Source of the DNA: Xestospongia bergquistia
Taxonomy: Eukaryota; Porifera; Demospongiae; Haplosclerida; Petrosiidae
NCBI GenBank assembly: GCA_963965975.1
Contig: OZ014413.1
Coordinates: 10,336,601-10,400,600, forward strand
DNA length: 64,000 bases
Direction of reading: 5' to 3'
Shown: positions 47,320 through 60,022 of the stretch, piece by piece
How the letters are laid out: each line of letters opens with the position of its first letter
Numbering within the stretch: position 1 is the first letter of the stretch
Program-made: the position numbers and the translations under genes
The notes under the pieces: model-generated
Databases searched by the model: none
Seen by the model: only the letters and a program-made list of their open reading frames with translations
What the model was told of the DNA's origin: nothing

Positions 47320-48476
47320 TTAATCTGAGCTATCTTCCTCTTCTTCTTCTTCTTCTTCCTCCTCCTCTTCTTCTTCCTCTTCCTCTTCTTCATCCTCGTC
47401 TTCAACCTCATCCTTACGAGCAACTTTCTTAGGTTTTTTTCCACCTCTCGTTGTTTGTTTTCTTTCTTTTGATGGCAACTTCCCGTCTTTTTTTAACGCA
47501 TCCAATTCGTTAAGGTATCTCTCTTTATCTTTTTTTGCCATATCGTCATAAGGAGCTTTCTGTTCCTTTGTCATCACCTTCCAAGCTGCTCCAAGCTGTT
47601 TAGCGAGTTCAGCAATGTTGGCATTGGGATCTTCTTGTTTGAGTTTGGGACGCTTCATGTTTGAAAAGAACATAAAGGCAGATCTATCAGATAAAAACAA
47701 TAAAGATATACTTTATATATTAATCTTTTTTTGGATATCTTTGTTCAACCAAGTCAAAAATAACCAGAAATTTTTGCTTATGCCTATTTTAACAGCTTTT
47801 GCACAAATAGACGTACAAGCAAGACAAAATGACTAGATTTGTTACATGTCTACATACAATTCTAACACATTAACAAAACTGTGCGCATATTATTAACAGA
47901 GGGCGGTTTGCTTTACTAACACGCATAGAAATGTCACAAATAGACAAAACATGGAAAAACATGAACTTCTATACATAATACTAACTAACGGAAAATTACA
48001 CTTGAACAAACAGCTCACAATGACACAAACATTACTATCACAATGATCATGGTCACTTTCCATATTTGACAGAACACAAGAACAAATTAGACATACAATT
48101 GTGAAATGACCCAAGGCAGTCTATGCTTAAACTATCATGTTCACAAACAAAGGTGTTATGCTTACAAATTTCTCTTTGGTAGCGATTTATCCTTCTTGCG
48201 ACGAACACGTCCACCAGACGCACCCTTGGTTGAATCCGAGATTTTGTTGTATTTCTCCATTTCCTTCTTGTAACGTTCTCGGTCTTTCTCACCTAACTCG
48301 ATAAACTTTTTTTTATCTTCCTCCGCAGTATTTTTCCATTCCTGGGAACAAAACTGGGAGAACTCTGTGAAACCCATACCTTTACCAGAAGTTTCTTTCA
48401 TTTCTGCGACAAAAAAGGCATAAGCACTTGTCCTGCCTTTAGGCTTGTTTGGATCTTTGTTGCTTTTTCTTGGCAT
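47320..48476 (-). CDS. HMGB-type protein with two HMG boxes and acidic tail
   Basis: Two exons, 48476-48166 and 47683-47320, joined in phase (…LPKRN-L-SAFMFFSNMKRPK), giving 224 residues. HMG box A: KPKGRTSAYAFFVAEMKE to RERYKKEMEKY. Box B: RNLSAFMFFSNMKRPK to ERYLNELDALKK. The tail is a run of about 20 Glu followed by DSSD, with basic KKPKKVARK before it. Box A, box B, acidic tail is the classical HMGB layout: a DNA-bending chromatin protein. Length is close to vertebrate HMGB1 (about 215). Confidence 0.93.
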
Positions 48477-48771
48477 TTTCGTAGCGTGAGTAAGTTCTGC
48501 AAAAGGGTCGAGAGAGTGGGCGTCAACACCGTCAAAACAATCAACCCTGTCTGCCTAAAATGATCTTGGCTTACCTCAAATACGCGAGTGTAGAGAGATT
48601 AGGATTTCGTTAAGCTTTTGAGGGAATCAAAGTAAGGAATCTTACACCAAACAGGAGTAGATCTTTCAAATTCGTCAATACCAGGTGTACTAAGCACCTA
48701 TCTAGTGCCCGCCAAACAGATTCTGATGAATATTGTCACCGATATCTATAAGACGTGACATATCAGACGAC

Positions 48772-48797
48772 TGCGCATGCGTATAACACCACGTGGG
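48772..48797 (-). promoter_or_regulatory. NRF1-like palindrome and CACGTGGG in HMGB promoter
   Basis: TGCGCATGCG (48772-48781) is followed nine bases later by CACGTGGG (48790-48797), about 300 bp upstream of the HMGB start. The first resembles the NRF1 site; a similar ACGCATGCGT lies upstream of the three-HMG-box gene at 58,272. The region between here and the SAP30L stop is only about 115 bp. Confidence 0.45.
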
Positions 48798-48911
48798 TCG
48801 TGGGCACTGTTTGTTGTTAGATTTGTTTGTATAACAATGTTTTGTAAGTGGATAACAAATAGTTCAGATCAAAATATCAATAGACCACTCATCTCTCATG
48901 AGTATTAGGTT

Positions 48912-49783
48912 TCAATCAATTGGTTTGGGTTGGTCTAGCTTGCTCTTATGTGATTTGACCATTGATATGAATAATGGTATCGACTTCTTCTCGTTTATAC
49001 GAATTGTTTTAAAATGTTTTGATACAGCCTAGACAGAATGAAAAAAGAGAAGATACTGATTGATTGCAATTAGCTTGGACTATTGTCTGACCTCTACTAA
49101 TTGGATTTTATTTGAGCCGGGCTTTAATTGGAGCTTGTAGTGTCTTTTGTAACGGCGAAGCGTGTTCATTTGAAGTTGAAGAAAATCAACCTTAAAAAAA
49201 AAAATTAAAAATTAATTGGATAATAAGGTAATTCAATCCTGAAAAATAGGCTACACAGAATATTTATGGTAGATTCACATTAGCAATATTTATTTGCTTA
49301 GGGTCATTTCATAGACTTTATTACTAAAAAAATACCTAAGTATTATTTAGGATTTGAGGTGCAGAGCATATGGTTCAGTTGGTCATATGTGTAATTACTT
49401 CTACAACGTTTCATTCACATACTTCTGGTAAAAAATCGTTTTCTTCTTCAGAGTCTTTTCTTTTTCTTTTGGTTCTCAAACTATGAATGATACTTCTATG
49501 ATGTTCACATATATAGCTGTGCCCAGCCTACAGTAAGAAATGGGCATTAATTAGAAAAGAGTCCCTGTACAACTTTGTGAACCTCACAACCCGATTTGAC
49601 ACTGGCAAAAATTGAACTTACCGATTGATCAGAAAACATACTCTGTTTCTTTTGAGCTAATGATTTCATCTTCTTACTAAAGGTTGTGTTGCTTGCTCTG
49701 TTAGTACATCTTGTATCATTCTCGATAATACAACATGTTAAATCTCTCTCTGGTGACACGTGTCGACTACCATTTACACTCAT
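48912..49783 (-). CDS. SAP30L: SAP30/SAP30L-like subunit of the Sin3-HDAC complex
   Basis: Four exons in phase from MSVNGSRHVSPERDL (ATG at 49783). The zinc-finger half is CCIIENDTRCTNRASNTTFS and then SYICEHHRSIIHSLRTKRKR, with the Cys/His ligands of the SAP30 finger and the following basic stretch. A third exon near 49,105-49,195 encodes VDFLQLQMNTLRRYKRHYKL. The last (about 49,035-48,912) encodes AVSKHFKTIRINEKKS and ends QPKPID-stop: the Sin3-binding helices. SAP30 proteins bridge Sin3 and histone deacetylases in transcriptional repression. A spliced 5' UTR probably runs to about 49,870; the longer in-frame extension upstream would fail splice phase. Confidence 0.88.
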
Positions 49784-49933
49784 TCTATTAAATGAAGTAA
49801 GTAAATTTAACATCAATTTCAAAGAGAAAAAAGACTTTACCTGTTTTGAGGTGTGGCAATGCAGCATGTCTAAAGCCACGCCTCAAGTAATTATAATAAT
49901 TGTTAATTAACTAAATATTAGCCACTCCCGGAA
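49784..49933. promoter_or_regulatory. Very short divergent promoter, SAP30L / GH3
   Basis: Only 150 bp lie between the two start codons on opposite strands, and part of this is probably SAP30L 5' UTR with an intron. The two genes may share one core promoter. Confidence 0.5.
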
Positions 49934-52926
49934 ATGGCTGCTTTAGCTGTCTTCGTCACTATTGTAACTGCTTATTGCAGCTTTTCAAGTGCTGCAACCT
50001 GTCTAGATCCGCCCTACAATACTTACTTGTACTGGTAAATATTACAAACTATGCATCATCCGTTATATCTAAACCTGAGTCTATTATATTTCTGTTTACT
50101 TTACAGTAACTACAATGCTAGTATTGAGGACAGAGTTAAAGGTCTCATATTATCTTTAAACGGTAGATATTTAGTGTTTTTTGTGTTCCTCTACAGACCT
50201 AGTAAAGCGTATGAGTGCAAAAGACAAGATATCTCAACTTGGTACGGGAGCAGAAAGCATTGACGATCTTGCCGTCCCTAGCTATCAATGGTGAAGATAT
50301 TAAAATATTGTTATGAAGCATTGCTATAAGGCATTCTGTAAATATGTTCAAAGATATAGAGAACAATACATTTACAATACTGATGATGTTGGTTTGTGCT
50401 GCTTGATCACATACTTTAAAATAACAATATTCATTGTGATCTATAACAAATTAATAATTCATTGTGAAATAATTAATAATTATTTCATATAATAACTGGG
50501 GTTGATGCATCATTACATTGGTATGGAAACAGTCTTTAATACAATTAATCTATAAATTGTAGAAGACATTGAAGTTACTATAGAAATTAATCAGCTGTTA
50601 TTTTAATGTAATATTTAGGTGGTCTGAAGGTCTCCATGGAGTGGCTGGATCTCCTGGTGTTCATTTTGGTGGAAAAGTAAGAGAGAGTATTGCAATACGG
50701 GACAATTATTAATATTATTAATATTATTAATATTATTAATATTATTAATTATCTTATTTACTAGCTTCATAATGCTACTTCTTTCCCACAAGTTATCGGA
50801 CTTGGAGCCACCTTCAACATGTGAGAATAATTATAGATCTAATAATAATAGATTTGTTTGTTGTAATTAATAACTAAATAAACTGTTATCTGATCTGCAT
50901 GAAGAGTAAGTCAGTTGAAGAAATGGCTTCTGTTTATTAAAACAACATTCTTGGTGTTCTTTGAAGAGTGTGTTTTATGTATAGAATGGAATGACTTTAA
51001 TATTAGACATATATTTGTGCATGGTAGCACAATAACAGACATCACAATGTTAGGTGTGACAAAGGCTCACAATATCTTTTACCCTTTCCTTCTATTCTTG
51101 AATTTCTTACAGATCTCTCATACGAGCAATGGCTGAAGTAATATCAACAGAAGCACGAGCATTTGCTAACCAGCAACAAGCTGGCTTGACTTATTTTGCT
51201 CCTAATATCAATATTTACAGGTAAGAATAATTCTAGTAGATCTACTATTGTTTTATCCTGTGTATCTAGAGATCCTCGTTGGGGCAGAGGACAAGAGACA
51301 CCAGGAGAAGGTATGCATTAAACAACATGAATTGTTGACTGGTCTGGCTGTCTGATAAATGTTATAATAGGATCTGGTTTAATCCAGTTTTCTTTTCTAT
51401 TCATTAGTCAGTAATTAGTCCATATTTTGCATTTGTGGTTTACCAAATTGATACTAGTCAGGCTGTGTTACAGTAGTTCATACATTTGTAGATCCTTATC
51501 TCACTTCACAATATGTTGTGCAATTTTTGAAAGGAATGCAGGAAGGAGAAGATCCCAGGTTTGTCAACATAATCATATCTTGAGATTCATTTACTAAGCA
51601 TGGGAGTCAGTCTCAATTATTTGACATGATAACAATCTTAGAACCTTCTAGAACAGTCATTGATAACATTTCTATACTAGCAATAGTTGCCAAGACCCAA
51701 CTAAGTGTAACTCATTAAAAAATTAAAAAGTCTTACTCTTAATTTAAAATTTAACGTTGTAATGATGACTAGGTTTTTAATATCAAAACATACCACCTTT
51801 AAAATCTTTATTTGTAGTTAAGTTTTCTTCTTCAATACATGTATCCTCATCCATTTTCCAGGTACTTGAAGACTGTTCCTACTTGCAAGCATTTTGCTGC
51901 TTACAGTAAGTATGTAATATTAATGAGTAATGTATTTTATACATGTATGGGACGTGGCCCAAACAATCAATAAATATTAATAAACAATTAGATTATGGGA
52001 TGTCCAATAATTGTTGTAGTCTCAAGGGATTCTAAGTTTACATTTCCTATTATTACATTTTTTATAAAGTGAGGAACCTTTAACCAACTGAGTTACAAAT
52101 TATTAGCCAATCAGATTACTCATCTATTATTTACAAACAATATCATTTAATATTGGAATAATATCGGTAATTACCATGGACTGCAATTTTGAATAAAAGT
52201 TTATTCAACAAACACACGTCATACAGGCAGTGCAATCACAAACTCCAAAATATAATGTGATAAATAATTATTAACATTATTTAATTTATAATAGAAAAAG
52301 AAAACCACATCAAAAAACTTTAAAGATGATTAAATGATTACTAACACTGTTCCTTGATTAATGGTGAATGAATAATGATAGAGTTAAATTAAGTGAATAT
52401 TACTTATGGTGGCTTGTAGAGTTGACATACAAAATGCAACATTTATAGTTAAAACTATTTTTTTTGAGTAAGTTTACACTTAGTGACAAAGTAGAAAGAG
52501 TTCAGAGTGTGAAAGAATTTCGTACAAAACTATTGACTATGGTGTTCTTTTAAAATAAAATTATCAATTTATGGAGGGTTGCTGAATCAAATCACTCGTC
52601 AAAAAATTAAGCTACATTGAATACCATTTCAAACGATTTAATTAAATAAACACTGGACCTATCGCTCAAGAATAGAGGCGACAGATCTGGTCGATATCAT
52701 GTTGATCTGACGAGGGAATGTATTCCCCTTTGCGATAAGCTTTTAATTGGACCTCATATCGTTCCTTATCTTTGCGTGCCATGTCATCAAACGGGCTCTT
52801 CTCTGTTGGGGTCATTATCTTCCATTGAGCAGCTAAGATTTGCGCTAACTGACCAACACGGAGAGAAGGGTTTTGTGCACGAAGATGAGGCCTCTTGGTT
52901 TTACTGTAAAACATGAAAGCTGACCT

Positions 52927-52975
<49 letters not shown>

Positions 52976-53250
52976 TAATCTGCTTAATTTAAACAAACAT
53001 AATTGTTTACTTTGAAATTTATAGTATCAGAAATCTATTCATCCATTAATACATCATGGATCCATCTAATTATCAGGTGTTATATAATAATATACACAGA
53101 GCAGCTGTTATACAGTGCAGCTGTGTACTAATTGTATTCATAATACACTGTGAATAATGTGTTAACATTAATACCTTATATGGAAGTCATATGATGTACT
53201 AGGTACTGAGCAGTACACCTTGATATTGGTAACTATAATGCCAGGAACTG

Positions 53251-53289
<39 letters not shown>

Positions 53290-55562
53290 CCATAAATGTG
53301 TCCCATTAGTCTATCTGCATTGCTCTACATCATCATACTTGTTCCTATATTTCACAACAAGGATCTTTGTCATGTCTCATGTAGTACCTTAGAGTTTGAA
53401 AAGCTGTTAATTTCCTGTTCACAATAATATAGAGAATTAACAAAATACCAGAGGCCATTTTATTTCCCACCAAATTAAACCACTTTGTCTTTATATAAAC
53501 TGTTATGTTAATTAATGTACAGTATTAATTACAATACTAGAAACACATTTCCTCAAACATTCCTCTTGGGTCATTCCAACTGAACCAAAAATGTCCACCA
53601 TTACTCTCTTGAGAAAACAGGTGTTACATAAATAATATAATTCAAAGAGACAAAGAGAGGAGTGGTGACTATTTGTCTATCCTAGGCAGTGCTCATGTTA
53701 AGAGTTTACTAATGCACTAATGTTCACTAGACTACAGTTTACTAATGGTAGCTATCATATGTCACTGCAGTAAAGTACTGATGTTTACTAGTCTAGAGCT
53801 TACTAATGGTAGGCTATCCTAGGTCACTGTGGTATGTAAATACTGATGTACAGTGACCTAGGATAGTTATCATTAGTATCAGTACTTACCACAGTGACCT
53901 AGGATATCTACCATTAGTAAGCTCTAGACTAGTAAACATCAGTACTTACCACAGTGACCTAGGATAGCTACCATTGGTAAGCTCTATATTAGTACTTGCC
54001 ACAGTGACTAAGGTAACTACTATTAAAGCAATAAACACCAGTATGTATTACCACAAATTGGAGTATCTCACAACTATAGAACAGGACATTTGGAACCCTT
54101 TCAATAGGAGACCACAAACAGACAAACAAAACACCAAAACCCTTACAATAGTCAGAAATTACTAAAACAGACTCTTACATAGTTAAGATGCTGAAAATAA
54201 AGTATGCTATTTTTACAGGAAGTTCAAGTGTAGGATTACAATTAAGTTACTATAATTACATAAGTCATCAAAATATTTAATTTTGAAGCCCAAAATGATG
54301 CATACATACGCATACATACATACAAGCTAAATATCACAAAATGAAAAATAAATTAACATGCTTAGAATATCAGTCTTATGCATAACAGGTATTCTGGAAT
54401 ATTTCCAAATAATTTTGCAAGAAGTAAATGTCAACTGTCCATAAAGATTATATAAAAAGAGTATGCTAATGAATTCTACCTCTTTGTTGACACCTGACAA
54501 AAGTACATCATACATGTACAATGACACATGTACATGTATGATGTGTCATGGTAACAGTTACACACAAACGATATGTCATACATCATTCATGTCTACAATC
54601 TGTTAATACATGCATGCATGTAGACATGTATATGAGATAAATCAACTATGTTATTGGCGAATACAATCACACATCCCATTTATACAGGTGTGGAATCACT
54701 CCACATTATTGTGTACATAATATACTCTAGTCAGTATGTCAACACACACCCTATAGTGTATATATAATGTACACTATGTTTTGACAGGTCTAATGAGGTC
54801 AATATTGTGCATTAGCTGCTTTCCTTGAATATCTATTTGACCCTCTCCACTACTTTAAACCATTTTCTTCACAAAATGAAAGCGAAAAGATAATTTCTCT
54901 ATACACATATTAGTATATGACAGCCAACTTTTATCGTTATTACTTACATGTTCCTTTTGGGCATATCTGGGTCTTTTCTTTTTCTTCGAGGGTGATAAAC
55001 AGGTTTGGGGGCCTCAAATTGAGAACGTGGTAATACCCCTGGGGGTCCACCAGGTGCAGTGGGAGAGATTGAAGAACTGCCCTGTTGTGTTACAGCTGCT
55101 GAATATCCTGCTTCGTAAGCTTGCTTTTGTTGTTCATATCGGAGCTAAAAGGAAATTAATAACAACTTTTGCATGTAAAGTCATATACATATATATATGT
55201 ATATTGTATGTACACTTGTGTTTATTAAATGTCAAAAGAAGCCATAGAAGACATTAATAATTATATATATACAATTGAGAAGCACAGATTGGCACAAAAT
55301 TAGAGTGTCATATACACTATCATGTGATAGCTGGTGATAGACACACGAGTCTAAGGTTTTTAGAGATTAAAATCTCCATCTTTTTAGCTCTTTTTTTTTA
55401 CCTTGTCTCTGAATGCCATTTCTTCATATGGACGTTTCTGATCTGGAGTCATCACTTTCCAAGCTAAAGATAACTGTTTAGCTAAGGCTCCTATACTTGC
55501 AGCTGGACTTTCTACTCTCAATTTTGGTCTCTTTTCGGCACAGAAATGGAGAAAAGCGCACC

Positions 55563-55613
<51 letters not shown>

Positions 55614-58600
55614 ATAGATTATAGATGTGTTTCTAGTCATAGTAAAGCAGTCCTCCATACTCCAGAATGTAATTAAATGTAAGGTGAACTGCACAATGGT
55701 TACACACAATGTAAAAATAAAATCCAAAGTATTTCTTAATGAAGTCATCAGCTGTAATATAATCTAGGTTTTAAGACTAACGACACCGCTAACCACCCAC
55801 AAAAATGTAATCATCTCAAAAACCAATTAGTTCTACTGAACACAAAACATATGGGTTAGCAACAATTTGGCAGACATCAAATGACACACATTAACATCTA
55901 AAGATGACACGTAACAAGATCATTTTAAACTAAACTCTTTATGTTAAAGACAAACACATTCACAAGCTACAATGAATATATAATGAAAACTGTGGACAAT
56001 CAGAGAAATCAGGACAGTTGATTACAGTCTTACTCATTATGTTTGTATACAAATTATCCTTTGAATTAAAGGGACACTACCCCTCTTTAATGAGGCTTAT
56101 GTAGTAAGTAGATCTCAAGAATTGGCATGTTTGATAGACAAATACATGTAGAAATACAATTTTAGGAATGCAACTCTGAATCATTTGAACATTTTTTTCT
56201 CAAATTTTCTATCACCTGAGCTACTTCAGAATTTATATGCAAAGAATGTGTGGTTTGGCACTTCATGCCTCATTTGTTTTCAGGATTCACACTCTATTAT
56301 TAGTCACAACTGGACGAGCTTTAACCATTGGCAAAAAAGTCACTTGTCACTAGTTAAATAATAACTTACATGTTACGTTTCGGCTGTCCTGGTTCCTTTC
56401 TCTTTCTTCCTCGTTTCGAACCCCCATCTCTAAAAGGTTGTCCAATGCTAGCATGATAACTAGCTGACTCTTTACGGTAACGTTCCTTATCATCCTCAGA
56501 CATCTTCTGATATCTAACTTTATCTTCTTCATTCAGTCCTTTCCATAATAGAGAGCACTCTTTAGAAAATGCAGTGAACTCCACTGGTACTCCATGTCGA
56601 CGATAATGTTCTCTCCTTTCTTGGACAAAGAATGCATATGGTGTCATGCGCCCACGTGGTCGTGACCTATCTTTGCCAGGTGGAATATTTGCTGGAGGAA
56701 CCTGGGGAATATGAGGATGGGGTTGCGGTTGTTGGGGTTGTTGGGGTGGCGGCTGTGAAGTAGCGAGATGAGGGGGAGGAGGAGGTTGAACAGACGCTGG
56801 AACGGGGGGTGGTTGAACGGGTTGACGGTGTTGTGGATGTTGGTGAGGAGGTTGTTGGTGAGTCTGTTGTTGGATATATTGTTGTATATCTCTATATACT
56901 GGTTGAGGATAACCTAAAAGAGGAAGAAAAGAATTGCTTATATATGCGACAACATTATTAATGGTTGCCATGTGTCCATCTGGTTGTCATGCATCCATTT
57001 AGAATTGTTATGGATCCATTTTAGACTGACAAGAGTCTATACTTCAAAGGACAAACTTGAATACAATATAAAGTCTCAAGAATATAACTACAACTTTAGT
57101 TATAGAAAAATTATAAGCATCAAAGAATAATGATTGTGTTTCACGTAATTTTTTTTAAAGTGATAGCTATATTCTGTTGGTTTCAGTTTAGTACAACAGA
57201 GAACACAAATAGATTGTTGTTGACCAAAGTACAGCCATTGTTTGTCTTTTAACTCAACATATATTCCTAGACAGTTCACGAGACATAACAGGCAAACAAA
57301 ATGTTTAGGAACAATGAATAAATGAAGGATAGATTTGGATTTCTCTAGGTTTCTTTCTAACCAGCTGAAAAACTAGCATAGAATTAATACTAGTATTGTC
57401 ATAATATCTGTAGGCATATCAACACAATAGTGATGTCTACAGTACATATTATACTGTTTGTTAATACTTAATACAAGGACAAAATAGGCATTATATTTAT
57501 ATATACATACAATTATATTACTAAATAGAAAGTAATGTGTACTTATACGCCATATGAAGCGATGTGGTCGGCCAAGAGAGTTAAAACAATCGCTTGCTGT
57601 CTGTTACAGTCTAGACCGTGGAGGCTTTTATAGATGAGGAAGACGGCTAAATGGAGCTTATTATCGCCACATCGAAAAGGATGACGCTAAAAGACTCTCT
57701 TAGGCTCAAATAGACCTAAAACCCTTATAAGCATCTTTGCTAAACTGTGCTAGGTCGTTGATCTTCTCTACAAAAGCTACGCGCTTTTTCCATCTCTAAC
57801 TTCAATCGGCAGCCATAACCCTTACGAACCGTCTCTCTTGTCCTTGCTAGCTCTAAATAAGTACATGATCAAGCAAAGAAAGTAGTTGTAGTGTACCTAC
57901 ACAAAATCTATGAATTATATAGCGCAGTGCACAAAATGCGTTCGCAAACGTCTCTCAAAGCAATAGAGACAACTATGACCGTGCAACGCAAATCACCTGG
58001 TAAGCCCTGTACTTCAGCAGGACGATAGTAAGATGCTAGTCTGTCCGACTCCATGTGTAGTACGGTTTCTCTGCTCCGGGGCTCCTCCTGGGCGGCTATA
58101 CAGTCTCAGTACTCTCTATACACAGCTGTACACCAACATACACACTCTGAAAAGGCTTTTTGAACTGTATAAAATGGTCACTGCACTTTATTACTATACG
58201 TACAACTACGAAATGTAATTATATTGTTGCATTAGTAGGATAGGCTTCCGTTGATCAATACAAACTATACTACGCATGCGTACATGTGTGTAATGCCATA
58301 TTCTGCTATATAATAACTTGTAGTATAATTCTGCTGTTTTCCCAAAATGATTGTACAGAGTGATATTGATATTTTATCAATATAATATTTACTGTCATGT
58401 GAACATTGTGAAAATTATAAACTCAGTCGTGATGCTATCGTAAATTTATTTATTTTTGTTGTATTTAGATCTTGAAAGCTTTGGTAAAATAAATCGTCAT
58501 GCTTTTAATGCTATTGTCAGTGACCAAGATTTAGTAGAGGTAGATATAGCAATAATTATTAATGTCCATCTATTAGAACTAGAGTTATTGTCAGTCCATC

Positions 58601-59548
58601 AACCTGTTTAATGTTAATAGATCCATCTTGTTTATGCATCCATCTAATATGACCATTCATCCATTCATTCAATTTATTCATCCATCATTTCCTTGTAGAC
58701 TTATCTCCCAGCCTTTGAAGCGTGTGTAAGAGATGGTCAAGCTAGTAGTATAATGTGTAGTTACAATGCTATCAATGGAGTACCTAGTTGTGCTAATGAT
58801 CTTATTAATAACGAGATCGCTAGAAAAGAATGGGGTTTTGAAGGATACATTGTACGTTATATATAAGCATGGATGAATATAGTCTTGTTACTAAGTTTAG
58901 AACACTATTAATGATAAATCATTTCCAGTTACTAAATTTAGAACACTATTTAATGTAGCACAATTTCCAGTTACTAAATTTAGAACACTTTCGTTTACCA
59001 CATTTTCAGTGTTTATTGGATTATCCTTTTGTTTTAGTCTGTTAATTAGATGTGATAATAAAGTTGTTCTTAACAAATAATTGTTAGCAATTAATACTTA
59101 ATTGTGAATTAAATGGCTCACAATATTATAATTGAAAAAGTCATTGTATTTGTAGGTCAGCGATTGTGGTGCTATTACTAACATTATGACTGATCACCAG
59201 TAAGTATGAACTATCAGTATTAACCTACCTGTCAAGTAATTATTATTTTTCATTCACTTCATTTATTTTGTCCTCCATTCATTTGTTTCAACTTGTCTAT
59301 CTTTATTTTTAAAAACTCTGTCATCCTATTCCATTTATAATAATGTTCTATAATATCAATTAACCTATTGAACCATCACATCTAATTTTATTAACATCAC
59401 AGCTATACAAATACTACAGAGGATACTATGAGAGCTGGTTTAAGAGGTGGATGTGATCTTGACTGTGGAGGATTTTATCAGAAGAATGGAATGGTATATT
59501 TGCACAAAAAAACTAATCTGTTGCACACTCTCTCCACCTCCGCTCTTA

Positions 59549-59587
<39 letters not shown>

Positions 59588-59984
59588 TCTTTCTTTCTCA
59601 GGATGCCTATTCCAAAGGGACCATTAATGATGATGATTTGGATTTAGCAATGACACGACTATTTACATACAGGTAAATATTACTTTAGATTCTTATAATT
59701 AGTTAATATGTGATTACGAGATACTGTAAAAGATTTGAATATAATTATTATACTGTACTATTGTTATTATTGCAACAATCTTTTAGTCATTTTTTCAAGG
59801 AATTATGGCGCTAGTAGATATAGTGCATTTGCTACAATTTACAGATAATTTTAATGATAATAATGATTATTTTAGGATGAAGTTGGGTATGTTTGATCCT
59901 ACAAGTATGCAACCATATATGTCATATCCAACGAGTGTTGTTAACACTGAATATAATCAGGTAAGTGTATTGTTAAAGTTGGTG

Positions 59985-60022
<38 letters not shown>

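Noticed and set aside
49784..49879. Longer SAP30L start (MALDMLHCHTSKQ)
   Set aside because: The donor and acceptor around 49,785-49,840 would shift the frame, and the conserved region begins after MSVNGSRH, so this is treated as spliced 5' UTR.
57540..57860. GC-richer patch that might hold a tRNA or other small RNA
   Set aside because: I could not fold a tRNA cloverleaf or find A/B box promoters; it is more simply the promoter-proximal first intron of the HMG gene.
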